A stretch of 64,000 nt of DNA. It comes from Buchnera aphidicola (Diuraphis noxia) (GTDB taxonomy: Bacteria > Pseudomonadota > Gammaproteobacteria > Enterobacterales > Enterobacteriaceae). Shown piece after piece: positions 42,110-52,702 of this stretch; within the stretch, counting starts at the first letter, position 1, and the number at the start of each line of letters is the position of its first letter. The notes under the pieces were generated by a model. That model was not told where the DNA came from. It worked only from the letters and a program-made list of their open reading frames with translations, and made no database searches. Location: assembly GCF_001700895.1 (NCBI RefSeq), contig NZ_CP013259.1, positions 310,001-374,000 on the forward strand. The letters are read 5' to 3'. A program made the translations under genes and the position numbers.

Positions 42110-43059
42110 TAAAAAAAGAAAAAATTTTTAACATTTAAAAAATTAAAGATAAAAAAAGATATATCTCAATTAATTCAAAAAATAGATGACTTTTAAAAAA
42201 TCTTAAAATAGATCAGTATTTATTTTGGAAATGAAAAAATTAGACAAATTAATCAAATTACTATAGAAAATTATTGACCCAAAAAAATATCTTTTTAAGA
42301 TTTAATATCTTTGAAAGAAAATAATATTATTATACATAAAGCTATATGTATCAAAAAAATGTATCTCTCTTTAGAGATTCATTACATTCAGGTTTTCATC
42401 AATGTAAGGTAAATAAAATTATTCAAGCACTAAAATAGACAGTAAATTATCTTCAATGAAGTATTAGTAGTAGATTTTATGTAATTTTTGAATATAATTT
42501 AAAAGATCAAAAAATATATTATTAGGTGTAAAATTAAACAATTCTGGGATAACATATTATTCTGTATGTGCATCTAATAAATATGTTGATGATATTAACG
42601 GATATAAAAAAACATATTTATAAATTTTTTATTGTGAAAAAAATATTTTTTTCTTCGAGTTAAATTTAAATTGTATGCATCTTATCACTAATAAGATTGC
42701 TGATCATTTAAGATCAGATTGTTCTATATTTCAAGGTGCATTTATTTATTTTAGTAAGTGTGAACGAAAAAATTCTCAGAATACGTTTTGATAAAATAGA
42801 TAGATTCTATATTGAGCTAAAAAGAAAAAAAATTATATAACTCGATATTTATATCTTCATAAAATTGTAGTTCAAACTAGTGATATAGTAAAAATTAGTC
42901 AAAAAATTACTTTATCTAGTAATACTGGTCAAATCACTCAACTACATTTACATTATGCCATTCGGATTAACAAACATGTCATTCATCCTACTAATAAAAT
43001 CCTTAAATATTCTAGTACATTAATTAAGAAACGAAAAACATATATTTTAAAAAAGTAAA
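42110..43059 (+). pseudogene. mepM: decayed murein endopeptidase MepM (YebA), LysM/M23 family
   Basis: Fragments of the E. coli protein can be read in order in shifting frames. They are DISQLIQKIDDF (about 42160), then SLHSGFHQCKVNKIIQALK with a stop where relatives go on (about 42377), and SGITYYSVCASNKYVDDING (about 42543). Next come NLNCMHLITNKIADHLRSDC (about 42668) and finally the M23 peptidase end SSNTGQITQLHLHYAIRIN (about 42918), with a clean stop at 43057-43059. Several stops and shifts interrupt it. The order znuC / mepM / pykA is that of E. coli minus znuA and lpxM. The 5' end is too decayed to place. Confidence 0.85.
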
Positions 43060-43129
43060 AAAATTTTGCATATTTAAATTAAAAAGTACTTGATTAGATA
43101 ACAAAAATATGAATTTTTTCTCAATAAAA

Positions 43130-44572
43130 TTATTTAACTTTTAAAATTTTTATAGTATTAGTTTTTCCAATTTTCCCTATAATATCACCTTGAGTGATAA
43201 TAATTAAATCACCACTATTCAAAAATCCTTTTTTACACAATAAAGCAACAGCTGCATTAGTAAATTTAAGACCATCATATTTACTGTCAAAATATATAGG
43301 AGTAACACCTCTGTACAGACTAGTTAAATTTAAGGTTTTTATATTTTTTGATAAAGCAAAAATAGGTAAACCAGATGTAATCCTAGAAGTCATTAATGCA
43401 GTATTACCTGATTCGGTCATGGTTATAATTGCTGTAATACCTTTTAAATGATTAGCCGCGTACATCGCTGACATAGCAATTGCTTCTTCAATATTATTGA
43501 ATATATCATTCAGACGATGTCTAGAAACATTAATACTCGGAACTTTTTCTGCACCTTTACAAATTTTAGCCATTTTCATCACAGTTTCTGATGGATATTT
43601 TCCGGATGCAGTTTCAGCCGAAAGCATAACTGCATCACTACCATCTAAAACAGCATTAGCCACATCCATTACCTCTGCACGAGTAGGTGATGGGTTAATA
43701 ATCATAGATTCCATCATTTGTGTTGCCGTAATAACTATTCGATTTAATTGTCTAGCAGTTCTAATTATTTTTTTTTGAATACCTGCTAATTCAGAATCAC
43801 CAATTTCTACACCCAAATCCCCTCTAGCTATCATAACTCCATCTGAAGATAATATTATGTCTTCTATAGTATTTTGATTCATTACGGCTTCAGCACGTTC
43901 TATTTTAGCAATAATTTTAGCATTACTACCAGATTGTTCTACTAACTTTCTAGCTTTATTTAAGTCATCACTAGATCTAGGAAATGATATTGCTAAATAA
44001 TCTACATCAATTTCAGATGCCAAAATAATATCTTTTTCATCTTTTTCAGTAAGAGAATTAGCTGATAAACCACCACCTAATTTATTAATTCCTTTGTTAT
44101 TCGAAAGAACGCCACCTATTATTACTTTAGTAACTACTTCATTTTCATTTAATTTTATTACTTTTAACTGTATTTTTCCGTCATCTAGTAATAGAATATC
44201 ATGTTTTTTTAAATCATTTGGTAATTTTTTGTAATCAATCCCTACTCTTTTTTCAGTACCATTTTTTTCTTCTAAAAGAGCATCTAATATAAAAATTTCT
44301 CCATATTGTAAAAAAATTTTATTTTTTTTGAATTTAGAAATACGAATTTTAGGTCCTTGTAAATCGCCAAGTAAAGCAATATGACAATTTAAATCAATCA
44401 TAATTTTTTTTGCTTGTTTTGCTCTTAATTTGTGTTCAATACCTGAACCATGAGAAAAATTTAATCGCAAAACATTTACGCCTGAACGAATGATTTTTTC
44501 AAGATTATTATCAATATCTGTAGATGGACCTAAGGTAGCTACAATTTTTGTTCTTCTTAAACGATTTAACAT
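43130..44572 (-). CDS. pykA: pyruvate kinase II
   Basis: Last step of glycolysis, making ATP and pyruvate; 480 residues, identical in length to E. coli PykA. N-terminal [14 protein letters not shown], the active-site block ISFPRS, the catalytic lysine in [10 protein letters not shown], the Mg2+-binding Glu, and [12 protein letters not shown] and TQMMESMI are present. Several antisense frames of up to 93 codons are shadows. It is divergent from zwf with a 280-bp gap. Confidence 0.97.
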   Translation of the reverse strand: MLNRLRRTKIVATLGPSTDIDNNLEKIIRSGVNVLRLNFSHGSGIEHKLRAKQAKKIMIDLNCHIALLGDLQGPKIRISKFKKNKIFLQYGEIFILDALLEEKNGTEKRVGIDYKKLPNDLKKHDILLLDDGKIQLKVIKLNENEVVTKVIIGGVLSNNKGINKLGGGLSANSLTEKDEKDIILASEIDVDYLAISFPRSSDDLNKARKLVEQSGSNAKIIAKIERAEAVMNQNTIEDIILSSDGVMIARGDLGVEIGDSELAGIQKKIIRTARQLNRIVITATQMMESMIINPSPTRAEVMDVANAVLDGSDAVMLSAETASGKYPSETVMKMAKICKGAEKVPSINVSRHRLNDIFNNIEEAIAMSAMYAANHLKGITAIITMTESGNTALMTSRITSGLPIFALSKNIKTLNLTSLYRGVTPIYFDSKYDGLKFTNAAVALLCKKGFLNSGDLIIITQGDIIGKIGKTNTIKILKVK

Positions 44573-44852
44573 AAAAAAACCCTTTTAATATTTAACATTT
44601 TTCAAAATAATTTTTTCAAAATATCTACAAATTAACATAAATTCTTTTTTAATGTATTTTAATTTATATTGAATAGCAACAATGGTTAAAATATTTATTT
44701 GTATTTTCACAGTTATTTAGTAAAATTAGAACATGAAATAACAGTATTTTTTAAAATTTAAAATTTTTATGATATTTTAAAAAAATATTGTCTTAAATTA
44801 TTACGTTAAAAATTTTAATATTAAAATATAAATTTTTAATAAAGAGAAGATT

Positions 44853-46328
44853 ATGATTATAGAAACAAATCAAGCTTGTGATTTAGTAATTTTTGGCGCA
44901 AAAGGAGATTTGTCAAAAAGAAAATTATTACCTGCTTTATATAAACTAGAAAAATCAAATAGAATGCATAAAAACACACGAATTATTGGAGCAGGTCGTG
45001 CTGATTGGAATATACCAGAATATATAAAAATAGCTAAAACAGCAATAGAAAATTTTTTAAATGAAAAAATTGATAGTGTTATTTGGAAAAAGTTTAGTTC
45101 TCGTCTAAATTTTTGTAATATTGATGTTTATGAAAAATTACATTTTATTAGATTACAAAAAATATTAGATCAAAAAAAAAATACAATCATTTACTATTGT
45201 GCTATGCCTCCTCATACGTTGAACTCTATTTTTATAGGTTTAAAAAACGCCAATTTGAATCCTCAGTCATCGCGTATTATTTTAGAAAAACCACTAGGTA
45301 GTTGTTTAAAAACATCAAAAATCATCAATAATCAAATTTCTCAATATTTTTCAGAATCACAAATCTTTCGAATCGATCATTACCTTGGCAAAGAAGCAAT
45401 ATTAAATTTACTTGCTTTACGTTTTGCTAACTCATTTTTTTTCCATTGTTGGAATAATAATGTGATTGACCATATTCAAATCACTGTATCTGAAGAAGTA
45501 GGTATTGAAGGTCGATGGAGTTATTTTGATACAACAGGTCAAATGAAAGATATGGTACAAAATCATCTTTTACAAATTTTAGCTATTATTACAATGGAAC
45601 AACCAAAAAATCTTACAGCTAAAAATGTACAAAATGAAAAATTAAAAATATTGCGATCTTTAAAAACTATTAATGAAAAAAACATAAGTACTCATACTGT
45701 TAGAGGTCAGTATTCTGAAGGTTATATTAAAGGGAAAAACGTACCTTCTTATTTAAAAGAAGAAGGTGCAAATCAAAATAGCCAAACTGAAACTTTCGTA
45801 GCTATTAAAGTAAATATTGAAAATAAAAAATGGTTTGGTGTTCCATTTTATCTAAGAACAGGTAAACGTTTGCGATATAAATATTCTGAAATAGTAGTTG
45901 TTTTTAAAAAAATACCTGTAAATTTATTTAAAAATTCAAATTTGCGGGAGTTTCAAAACAAATTGATCATACGTTTAGAACCGAATGAAAATATTAAAAT
46001 TGATTTTTTAAATAAAATGCCAGGATTAAATTCAGAATATAAACTAGAAAACTCTCAATTTGAATCTAATTATTTCTCGAAAAAAAATTCTAAAAATTTA
46101 ATTGATGCTTATGAAAGATTACTTTTAGAGAGTATGAGGGGAAAACAATCTTTATTTGTATCTCGTGAGGAAATAGAAGAATCATGGAAATGGATTGATC
46201 CAATTATAAATGCATGGAAAAAAACAAAAAATAGTAACATTCAATTATATCAATCTGGTACCTGGGGTCCAGAAAATTCAAATTTATTGCTCTTTAATGA
46301 TAATCGTGTTTGGTATGAATTTAATTAA
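44853..46328 (+). CDS. zwf: glucose-6-phosphate 1-dehydrogenase
   Basis: First, NADP-linked step of the oxidative pentose phosphate pathway, 491 residues as in E. coli. It shows the coenzyme fold VIFGAKGDLSKRKLLPALY, the substrate site RIDHYLGKEAILNLLALRFAN split over about residues 170-190, EEVGIEGRWSYFD, and the C-terminal GTWGPENS. AAAGAGAAG precedes the ATG. It works with pgl (9.9 kb) to supply NADPH and pentose phosphates. Confidence 0.97.
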   Translation: MIIETNQACDLVIFGAKGDLSKRKLLPALYKLEKSNRMHKNTRIIGAGRADWNIPEYIKIAKTAIENFLNEKIDSVIWKKFSSRLNFCNIDVYEKLHFIRLQKILDQKKNTIIYYCAMPPHTLNSIFIGLKNANLNPQSSRIILEKPLGSCLKTSKIINNQISQYFSESQIFRIDHYLGKEAILNLLALRFANSFFFHCWNNNVIDHIQITVSEEVGIEGRWSYFDTTGQMKDMVQNHLLQILAIITMEQPKNLTAKNVQNEKLKILRSLKTINEKNISTHTVRGQYSEGYIKGKNVPSYLKEEGANQNSQTETFVAIKVNIENKKWFGVPFYLRTGKRLRYKYSEIVVVFKKIPVNLFKNSNLREFQNKLIIRLEPNENIKIDFLNKMPGLNSEYKLENSQFESNYFSKKNSKNLIDAYERLLLESMRGKQSLFVSREEIEESWKWIDPIINAWKKTKNSNIQLYQSGTWGPENSNLLLFNDNRVWYEFN

Positions 46329-46337
46329 AGTATTATC

Positions 46338-46362
46338 TATCTTGACTTAATCAAGATAATTA
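46338..46362 (+). terminator. probable terminator of zwf
   Basis: Perfect 8-bp stem TATCTTGA / TCAAGATA with loop CTTAA (46338-46358), 9 bp after the zwf stop. The following sequence is AT-rich but without a long T run. Confidence 0.5.
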
Positions 46363-46382
46363 TGTTAGCTTGAAAATTCAAT

Positions 46383-46410
46383 TTCTCAATCTTACAAAAA
46401 GAAATATAAT
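46383..46410 (+). promoter_or_regulatory. candidate sigma-70 promoter of htpX
   Basis: TTCTCA (46383-46388), 16 bp, then a perfect TATAAT (46405-46410), 71 bp before the htpX start. The -10 match is exact, but such matches are common in this base composition. Confidence 0.35.
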
Positions 46411-46481
46411 ATATTTATATATAAAAAAACAAAATAAATTTTTAAAATATTTGTTTTTTTAACGGAGGAAAATAATATTTT

Positions 46482-47360
46482 ATGATGCGTATTATTCTTT
46501 TCTTATTAACTAATTTAGCAGTTATGTTAATATTTAGTCTGATACTTAGTTTTATAGGTATTGATTCTCATAGTATTTATGGCCTACTAACTATATCAGG
46601 ACTATTTGGATTTGGAGGTTCTATTGTATCATTAATTTTATCAAAATGGATTGCATTACGTTCTGTTAATGGTGAAATTATTACACATCCTCGTAATGAA
46701 ATAGAACAATGGCTTATCAATACAGTTCGTTCACAATCTATAAAAAAAGGCATTATAATGCCGCAAATTGCTATATATACAGCACCGGATATTAATGCTT
46801 TTGCAACAGGTGCTCGTCGTAACTCTGCTTTAATTGCTGTTTCGAAAGGACTTTTAGAAAATATGACTCGTAATGAAGCAGAAGCGGTTATTGCTCATGA
46901 AATTAGTCATATTTCAAATGGTGATATGATCACTATGACACTAGTACAGGGAGTAGTAAATACTTTTGTAATTTTTATATCTAGATTTTTGTCACAAATA
47001 ATAAGTAGTGTAATATCAAATAATCGAGATGACAATAATATAGAAGAAAAAAATCCATTCATTTATTTTCTTATTTCTACATTTTTAGAATTAGTGTTTG
47101 GTATACTAGCTAGCGTCATTACAATGTGGTTTTCTAGAAACAGAGAATTTTATGCTGATGCTAGTTCGGCAAAATTAGTAGGTCGCGAAAAAATGATTTC
47201 CGCTTTAAAACGTCTAAAAACAAGTTACGAACCTCAAGAATCTGAAAATATGATTGCATTATGTATAAATGGAAAATCTCATTCTCTTTTTAAATTATTT
47301 GCTTCTCATCCTTCATTAGATAAGCGAATAGAAGCATTACGTAATCAAGAATATATGTAA
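46482..47360 (+). CDS. htpX: membrane zinc metalloprotease HtpX
   Basis: Inner-membrane M48 protease for damaged membrane proteins, 292 residues (E. coli 293). Two N-terminal membrane segments (about 5-27 and 33-55) are followed by the catalytic HEISH in [16 protein letters not shown], two more hydrophobic segments and the third zinc ligand Glu in [18 protein letters not shown]. The start gives [14 protein letters not shown] exactly as in the family. GGAGGAA about 12 nt upstream is the likely ribosome site. Confidence 0.96.
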   Translation: MMRIILFLLTNLAVMLIFSLILSFIGIDSHSIYGLLTISGLFGFGGSIVSLILSKWIALRSVNGEIITHPRNEIEQWLINTVRSQSIKKGIIMPQIAIYTAPDINAFATGARRNSALIAVSKGLLENMTRNEAEAVIAHEISHISNGDMITMTLVQGVVNTFVIFISRFLSQIISSVISNNRDDNNIEEKNPFIYFLISTFLELVFGILASVITMWFSRNREFYADASSAKLVGREKMISALKRLKTSYEPQESENMIALCINGKSHSLFKLFASHPSLDKRIEALRNQEYM

Positions 47361-47369
47361 TAAAAGCTT

Positions 47370-47408
47370 TTCTCTTAATAGAAAAAAATAAAATTTCTAT
47401 TAGGAGAA
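47370..47408. repeat. 15-bp hairpin downstream of htpX
   Basis: Arms 47370-47384 (TTCTCTTAATAGAAA) and 47394-47408 (TTTCTATTAGGAGAA) pair throughout with one G-U type pair and a 9-nt loop. A run of A, not T, follows on the plus strand. It is another strong dyad at an operon end without a classical U-tract. Confidence 0.55.
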
Positions 47409-47693
47409 TAAAAAAAATAATAATTATCTATAATATAAAAAAACTTGTTTTTTATAAAAAAATCATATAATATAAAATATTATAACTATTGTTAAATTTT
47501 AATTTCTGATTTAAATTTAGTTAACAAAAGATATAATTTTTATTGATACATAAAATTTTAAACTGTAAAAAGTTTAGAATAAAAAATTTGATAAAATCTC
47601 TCTTTCCCAATTTTAAATTTGTGTCTAATAAGAATAACATTCTTTTCTATACAATTTTTAAAAAATAAAACTTTTTTAAGGAATTTATATAAT

Positions 47694-47904
47694 CTGATTC
47701 AGATTAGAGGTCAAGTTAAGTAGTTCAACGAGTCTAAGGGTTTTGGTTTTATTACCCCATCAGATGGCAGTAAAAATGTCTTTTATTCATTTTTATTTCA
47801 TGCAAAAACACGGATTTAAAACGTTCACTGAAGACAAAAATGTCGCATGTAATATTCAAGATACTAAAAAACGTTCAGATGTAGTGAATATTTCTCCTAC
47901 ATAA
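47694..47904 (+). pseudogene. cspC: dead cold-shock-like protein CspC
   Basis: The CspC sequence is readable over its whole length with three lesions. The start ATG is CTG (47694). The Trp codon of [12 protein letters not shown] is the stop TAG (47721-47723). One extra T after GSKNVF shifts the frame, and the rest ([19 protein letters not shown] ... VVNIS) is read in the next frame to TAA at 47902-47904. AAGGAA still stands before the former start. The 285 bp ahead (47409-47693) hold no gene and may be its old leader. Confidence 0.9.
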
Positions 47905-48274
47905 ATTAAAATATTTAAAAGCCTTCTAGTATATAAATCCAGAAGACCGTATTTCTAAATTTTTCAAGAAAATAATATCGTATAAAATTTTTTAAAATCT
48001 TTTTTTTTAACCTCGAAAAATCTATTAATATTTAGCAAGTTTAATTATAAAATTAATATATTAAATTGTACAAAATTACTTCAAATTTTATATTAAGTTT
48101 TAATTATACAAATGCATTCTATCAAAAATATATTCATTCATATATGACCTAACTTTTATTCAAAAATTTTCTAAATAATATAATCAAAAAATATAGCACT
48201 TGAAAAGTCTAACATGATGTATTTTTAGAAAAACTTGAATATATACTGTCCTATTTTTTTACGGAGTTTTTCTG
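47905..48274. other. 370-bp non-coding gap before yoaE
   Basis: Nothing coding is seen. A weak imperfect stem around 47922-47945 (CTTCT / AGAAG) may be the old cspC terminator. A TATACT at 48243-48248 could be a -10 for yoaE but has no good -35. Confidence 0.35.
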
Positions 48275-49852
48275 ATGGAGTTTTTTTTAGACCCGTCAAC
48301 TTGGGCAGGTTTGTTAACTCTAGTTATTCTAGAAGTAGTATTAGGAATCGATAATTTAATTTTTGTAGCAATTTTATCAGAAAAACTACCACCTAATCAA
48401 AGAGATCAAGCACGTTTGATTGGTTTGGGATTAGCGTTAATAATGCGTTTAGCATTGCTATCATTAATATCTTGGGTAGTAACATTAACTTCTCCCATTA
48501 TTCATAATAATTTTTTTTCTTTGTCAATACGTGATGTTATTCTCTTATGTGGTGGTTTATTTTTATTGTTTAAAACTACAATGGAATTACATGAACGATT
48601 GGAAAGTAATCATCATGAAAGTTCAGAAAATAAAAATTATGCTGGATTTTGGGCTGTAGTAATTCAAATAGTCGTATTAGATGCTGTTTTTTCATTAGAT
48701 GCTATAATAACAGCAGTCGGTATGGTAAATCAGCTATTGATTATGATGATAGCTGTTATATTAGCAACAATTCTCATGTTATTTGCATCAAAAACTTTAA
48801 CTAATTTTATTAATCTTCATCAAACAGTAGTAGTACTATGTTTAAGTTTTTTATTAATGATTGGTTTTAGTTTAGTAACAGAAGCATTAAAATTTTATAT
48901 ACCAAAAGGTTATTTATACGCTGCAATAGGTTTTTCTATTTTAATAGAAATTTTTAATCAAATAGCTCGTCATAATTTTATGAAAAATCAATCTAGAAGA
49001 CCTATGAGACAAAGAGCTGCTGAAGCTATTTTACGTTTAATGATAGGAGAAAAAAATAATACACAACAAAAACAAAAGATCAATGATAATAATCATAAGA
49101 TAAAATCTATTCCATCTTCACCAGAAATAGAGACATTTAAAGAAGAAGAAAGATATATGATCAATGGTGTTTTAACGTTAGCAGGGAGATCTATTAGAAG
49201 TATAATGACGCCAAGAAGTAATATTTCTTGGGTAAATACAGAAAAAAGTACTGATGAAATACGGATGCAACTATTAGATACTCCTCATAGTTTATTTCCA
49301 GTTTGTAAAGGTGAATTAGATGAAATCATAGGAATTGTTCGCGCTAAAGAATTACTAGTTGCTCTTGAAAAAAAAATAGACGTAACCACTTTTTCAAGTA
49401 AAATATTACCTATTATAATACCCGATACTTTAGATCCTATTAATCTTCTTGGTGTACTTCGTCGTGCTCAAGGTAGTTTTGTAATTATTACTAATGAATT
49501 CGGAGTTGTACAAGGTTTAATTACACCTTTAGATGTATTAGAAGCTATAGCAGGAGAGTTTCCAGATGCAGACGAAACACCAGATATTATTAAAGAAAAA
49601 AATAGCTGGTTAGTCAAAGGTGAAACAGATTTACATTCATTACAACAATTACTTAACACTGAAGAATTAATTAAAGAAAATAATTATGCTTCTTTAGGAG
49701 GTTTATTAATTGCTCAAAAAGGTCGATTACCCCTTACAGGAGAAGTAATTTATATTTATCCTTTTCATTTTCATATTGTTAAAGCAACAGAATATAAAAT
49801 TGATTTAGTAAGAATTATTAAAAACCAAAAAAACACTGAATATAATTTGTAA
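48275..49852 (+). CDS. yoaE: TerC-family membrane protein with CBS and CorC domains (YoaE)
   Basis: A 525-residue inner-membrane protein, close to E. coli YoaE (518). The N-terminal half is a TerC-like seven-helix domain with the acidic motifs [11 protein letters not shown] (about 20-30) and [15 protein letters not shown] (about 135-150). A Lys/Asn-rich linker (about 255-290) leads to two CBS repeats ([39 protein letters not shown]) and a CorC/HlyC domain. The ATG follows GGAG at 8 nt. Export of a metal ion has been suggested for the family; the substrate is not certain. Confidence 0.92.
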   Translation: MEFFLDPSTWAGLLTLVILEVVLGIDNLIFVAILSEKLPPNQRDQARLIGLGLALIMRLALLSLISWVVTLTSPIIHNNFFSLSIRDVILLCGGLFLLFKTTMELHERLESNHHESSENKNYAGFWAVVIQIVVLDAVFSLDAIITAVGMVNQLLIMMIAVILATILMLFASKTLTNFINLHQTVVVLCLSFLLMIGFSLVTEALKFYIPKGYLYAAIGFSILIEIFNQIARHNFMKNQSRRPMRQRAAEAILRLMIGEKNNTQQKQKINDNNHKIKSIPSSPEIETFKEEERYMINGVLTLAGRSIRSIMTPRSNISWVNTEKSTDEIRMQLLDTPHSLFPVCKGELDEIIGIVRAKELLVALEKKIDVTTFSSKILPIIIPDTLDPINLLGVLRRAQGSFVIITNEFGVVQGLITPLDVLEAIAGEFPDADETPDIIKEKNSWLVKGETDLHSLQQLLNTEELIKENNYASLGGLLIAQKGRLPLTGEVIYIYPFHFHIVKATEYKIDLVRIIKNQKNTEYNL

Positions 49853-49900
49853 AAACACTGTATTTTTTATAAAAAAATCAGATTATTTTTTGAGATAAAC

Positions 49901-50560
49901 ATGTCTAATACAATTTTAGCACTTGATACTTCAGTTGAGTTTTGTTCAATTGCAATATATAAAAAAAAACGCGTTTATTCTTTATCAGAGCAATGCAATA
50001 AAACACATACTAAAAAAGTACTACCCATGCTGCAAAAAATATTATTACAAACAAAAACTAAATTAATAGAATTAGATTATATTGCTTGTTCACAAGGACC
50101 TGGCAATTTTACTGGTTTACGTATTACTAATAGTATTGCACAAAGTTTATCTTTAAGTTTAAATATTCCTATAATTAATGTTTCTACATTAGCAATTATG
50201 GCTCAAAAAGCATGGCGAAAATACAAACAGAAAAAAATAATTATTTTAATAAATGCTAAGAAAAGTCATGTATACTGGGGTCAATATAAAAAAAATAAGA
50301 AATCTATTTGGACAGGAAAACATACAGAAGTACTTCTTGAAAAGAAAAATATTGAAACAAAAATTAACAATTTAAAAAGAAAATGGATGCTTATAAGCAA
50401 TGAACCACAAAATCATCAATATAAAAAATGTATAAATATCAATGAAATAAAATATTTTTTTCCTAATGCAAAAGATATTATTCCATTTGCATTATTAAAT
50501 ATTAAAAAACAAAAAAAACATTCTATGGAAAACAGAATAAATTATTTAAATAATTTATAG
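49901..50560 (+). CDS. tsaB: tRNA threonylcarbamoyladenosine biosynthesis protein TsaB
   Basis: ASKHA-fold partner of TsaD needed for t6A37 modification of tRNAs reading ANN codons; 219 residues (E. coli YeaZ 231). N-terminal ILALDTSVEFCSIAIY, the SQGPGNFTGLRI motif (about 66-77) and VSTLAIMAQKA are conserved; the second half is diverged and Lys-rich. It lies 48 bp after yoaE and is probably co-transcribed. Confidence 0.93.
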   Translation: MSNTILALDTSVEFCSIAIYKKKRVYSLSEQCNKTHTKKVLPMLQKILLQTKTKLIELDYIACSQGPGNFTGLRITNSIAQSLSLSLNIPIINVSTLAIMAQKAWRKYKQKKIIILINAKKSHVYWGQYKKNKKSIWTGKHTEVLLEKKNIETKINNLKRKWMLISNEPQNHQYKKCININEIKYFFPNAKDIIPFALLNIKKQKKHSMENRINYLNNL

Positions 50561-50586
50561 CACGACTAATATTTCATGTTATGAAA

Positions 50587-50625
50587 AATCAATACTGAAA
50601 ATTTTAAATATGTTCAGTATTGATT
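50587..50625. terminator. 13-bp perfect dyad between convergent tsaB and minE
   Basis: Arms AATCAATACTGAA (50587-50599) and TTCAGTATTGATT (50613-50625) are perfectly complementary around a 13-nt loop. It likely serves both transcripts, although neither side has a long T run. Confidence 0.55.
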
Positions 50626-50641
50626 ATAAATAAATTAACAT

Positions 50642-50659
50642 AACATTATAAATGTTTTT
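50642..50659 (+). terminator. second terminator-like hairpin after tsaB
   Basis: Stem AACATT / AATGTT with loop ATA, followed by TTTA. It lies 16 bp beyond the 13-bp dyad. Confidence 0.4.
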
Positions 50660-50717
50660 ATCAATATTGATTGTAACTCTTGTTTTTTAATTTATATTAA
50701 TATATTGAAGTATTGCT

Positions 50718-50969
50718 TTAATCAGGTAAAATAATATTTAATTCTAATATTGAAATATCTTGATTTTTTTGTTCTAATTGAACAGTAACCATGTTAGGTT
50801 CAATATTGACATATTTACAAATTACAGATAATATTTCACGTTTTAGTTGTGGAAAATAATCTGGTTCATTATTGCTTTTTCTTCGTTCAGCAACGATTAT
50901 TTGTAATCGTTCTTTTGCAATATTAGCAGTATTTTTATGTCGGGATAAAAAAAAGTCTAATAAAGCCAT
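50718..50969 (-). CDS. minE: cell division topological specificity factor MinE
   Basis: Drives pole-to-pole oscillation of MinD, 83 residues (E. coli 88). The N-terminal membrane and MinD-binding part [10 protein letters not shown] is followed by [16 protein letters not shown], and the C-terminal dimerisation domain contains [13 protein letters not shown]. It starts 2 bp after the minD stop. The Min set is complete in this window, so symmetric division control seems kept. Confidence 0.96.
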   Translation of the reverse strand: MALLDFFLSRHKNTANIAKERLQIIVAERRKSNNEPDYFPQLKREILSVICKYVNIEPNMVTVQLEQKNQDISILELNIILPD

Positions 50970-50971
50970 AT

Positions 50972-51784
50972 CTATCTCCCGAATAAACGTTGAAAAAAAC
51001 TTTTTTTTTCTTCTTCAATAAAACGAAAATCATGTTTTTCACCTAGTAATCGACTAACAGTATCACTGTAAGCATGTCCTGCATTTGAATTAATATCTAA
51101 TATAATAGACTCTCCTTGATTAGATGCACGTAAAACAGATGAATCTTCTGGAATTACTCCAATAATAGGTATTTGAAGAATTTCTACTACATCTGTCATA
51201 CTTAACATTTCTCCTTTTTTAACACGATTAGGATTATAACGTGTTAGTAAAAGATATTCTTTTATAGGGGTTTGATTCTGTTCTGCTCTTTTGGACTTAG
51301 ATGAAATCATACCTAATATTCGATCAGAATCTCGTACTGAAGAAACTTCTGGATTTGTTGTAATAATAGCTTCATCTGCAAAATATATAGCTAATATAGC
51401 CCCAGTCTCAATGCCTGCTGGTGAATCACAAATAATAAAATCAAATTTCATTTTTATTAGTTCTTTTAAAACTTTTTCCACTCCTATATACGTTAAAGCT
51501 TCTTTATCTCGTGTTTGTGAAGCTGGTAAAATAAACAAATTTTTTGTTTTTTTATCTTTAATTAAAGATTGATTTAATGTTGCATCTCCTTGAATAACAT
51601 TGATAAAGTCATACACTACTCTACGTTCACATCCCATTATTAAATCTAAATTTCTGAGTCCTATGTCAAAATCTATGACAACAGTTTTTTTATTCCTTCT
51701 TGCTAAACCAGTTGCAATTGCTGCACTTGAAGTGGTTTTACCTACACCTCCTTTCCCTGAAGTTATTACAATAATCCGTGTCAT
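50972..51784 (-). CDS. minD: septum site-determining ATPase MinD
   Basis: ParA-type ATPase that binds the membrane with ATP and recruits MinC and MinE; 270 residues as in E. coli. It has the deviant Walker [10 protein letters not shown] (10-18), switch [13 protein letters not shown], switch [13 protein letters not shown], and the C-terminal amphipathic membrane-targeting helix ending [13 protein letters not shown]. It lies between minC and minE. Confidence 0.98.
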   Translation of the reverse strand: MTRIIVITSGKGGVGKTTSSAAIATGLARRNKKTVVIDFDIGLRNLDLIMGCERRVVYDFINVIQGDATLNQSLIKDKKTKNLFILPASQTRDKEALTYIGVEKVLKELIKMKFDFIICDSPAGIETGAILAIYFADEAIITTNPEVSSVRDSDRILGMISSKSKRAEQNQTPIKEYLLLTRYNPNRVKKGEMLSMTDVVEILQIPIIGVIPEDSSVLRASNQGESIILDINSNAGHAYSDTVSRLLGEKHDFRFIEEEKKSFFQRLFGR

Positions 51785-51809
51785 ATAAAATGTCCTTAAA
51801 AAAATATAC

Positions 51810-52538
51810 TTAACCGAGAGGATTTATAGTTAAAAATTTATTTTTTAAGTAAATTTGAGCTGATTTTCCAATGAATTCTGATGGTATTTGATCTGATAAC
51901 CAATATTCACCAGATATAGAAACTAATTCTGCAAACAATCCTGTACAAAATATTTTTCTCGTTGTATCTCCATTAGCACCTGCAAGAACTCTACCGCGCA
52001 CTAAACCATAAACATGAATATTTCCATCAGCTACTAATTCAGCGCCAGCACTAACATTGTTAATAACTATTAAATCTGCATATTTAGCATAAATTTTTTG
52101 ACCCGAACGTACAGGTATATCTATAATATGAGTTTTTTCTATTTTATTAACTATATTTTTTTTGTTTGTTTTTAAAAAATTTATATGAGAACTATAGATA
52201 GTATCTATGTTATTATTGTGATTTGTGTTATGTTTATTTTCTGACAAAACAGGTAAACCTGAATCAATAATATTTTTTTTTAAAATATCATTTTGACAAC
52301 CATTTACCCCTATGATAAAAAAATTATGGGAAATAATAATTTTTCGAATTTTTTCCCAATCATCTATGTTACATATTTTTGAAATATTCACAATGACAGG
52401 TGCATTTTTAAAAAAATTCGGACATTCTTGTGTTTTTTTATATAATGATTTATTGATTAAATCAATATTATTATTCTTTAAATATAGTACTAAAAATGTA
52501 AAGTTACTGCCTTTAATTTCAATGGAATGTTTTTGCAT
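51810..52538 (-). CDS. minC: septum site-determining protein MinC
   Basis: Inhibitor of FtsZ ring formation, 242 residues (E. coli 231). The N-terminal FtsZ-binding domain (about 1-105) is diverged and Asn-rich. The C-terminal beta-helix that dimerises and binds MinD is well conserved (PVRSGQKIYA, IHVYGLVRGRVLAGANGD, ELVSISGEYW). It is the first gene of minC-minD-minE. Confidence 0.95.
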   Translation of the reverse strand: MQKHSIEIKGSNFTFLVLYLKNNNIDLINKSLYKKTQECPNFFKNAPVIVNISKICNIDDWEKIRKIIISHNFFIIGVNGCQNDILKKNIIDSGLPVLSENKHNTNHNNNIDTIYSSHINFLKTNKKNIVNKIEKTHIIDIPVRSGQKIYAKYADLIVINNVSAGAELVADGNIHVYGLVRGRVLAGANGDTTRKIFCTGLFAELVSISGEYWLSDQIPSEFIGKSAQIYLKNKFLTINPLG

Positions 52539-52702
52539 ATTTATTGCTCAATAATATTTACTTACAAGCACATAAAAAATTTTCATTTATCATCTAAAAG
52601 TGAATAAAAATTTTTATGTAATATAAATTATAATATAAATATTATATGATAACAATTTCTATTTTTTCAGTTTATAATTTGTAAAAAAGGATTAATTCAA
52701 TT

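Noticed and set aside
43194..43778. Antisense open frames of 85 and 93 codons inside pykA
   Set aside because: pykA is fully conserved on the other strand; the frames show no family signature and are compositional shadows.
51291..51788. Antisense frames of 62 and 93 codons inside minD
   Set aside because: minD is intact and highly conserved; no ribosome site or homology supports the shadows.
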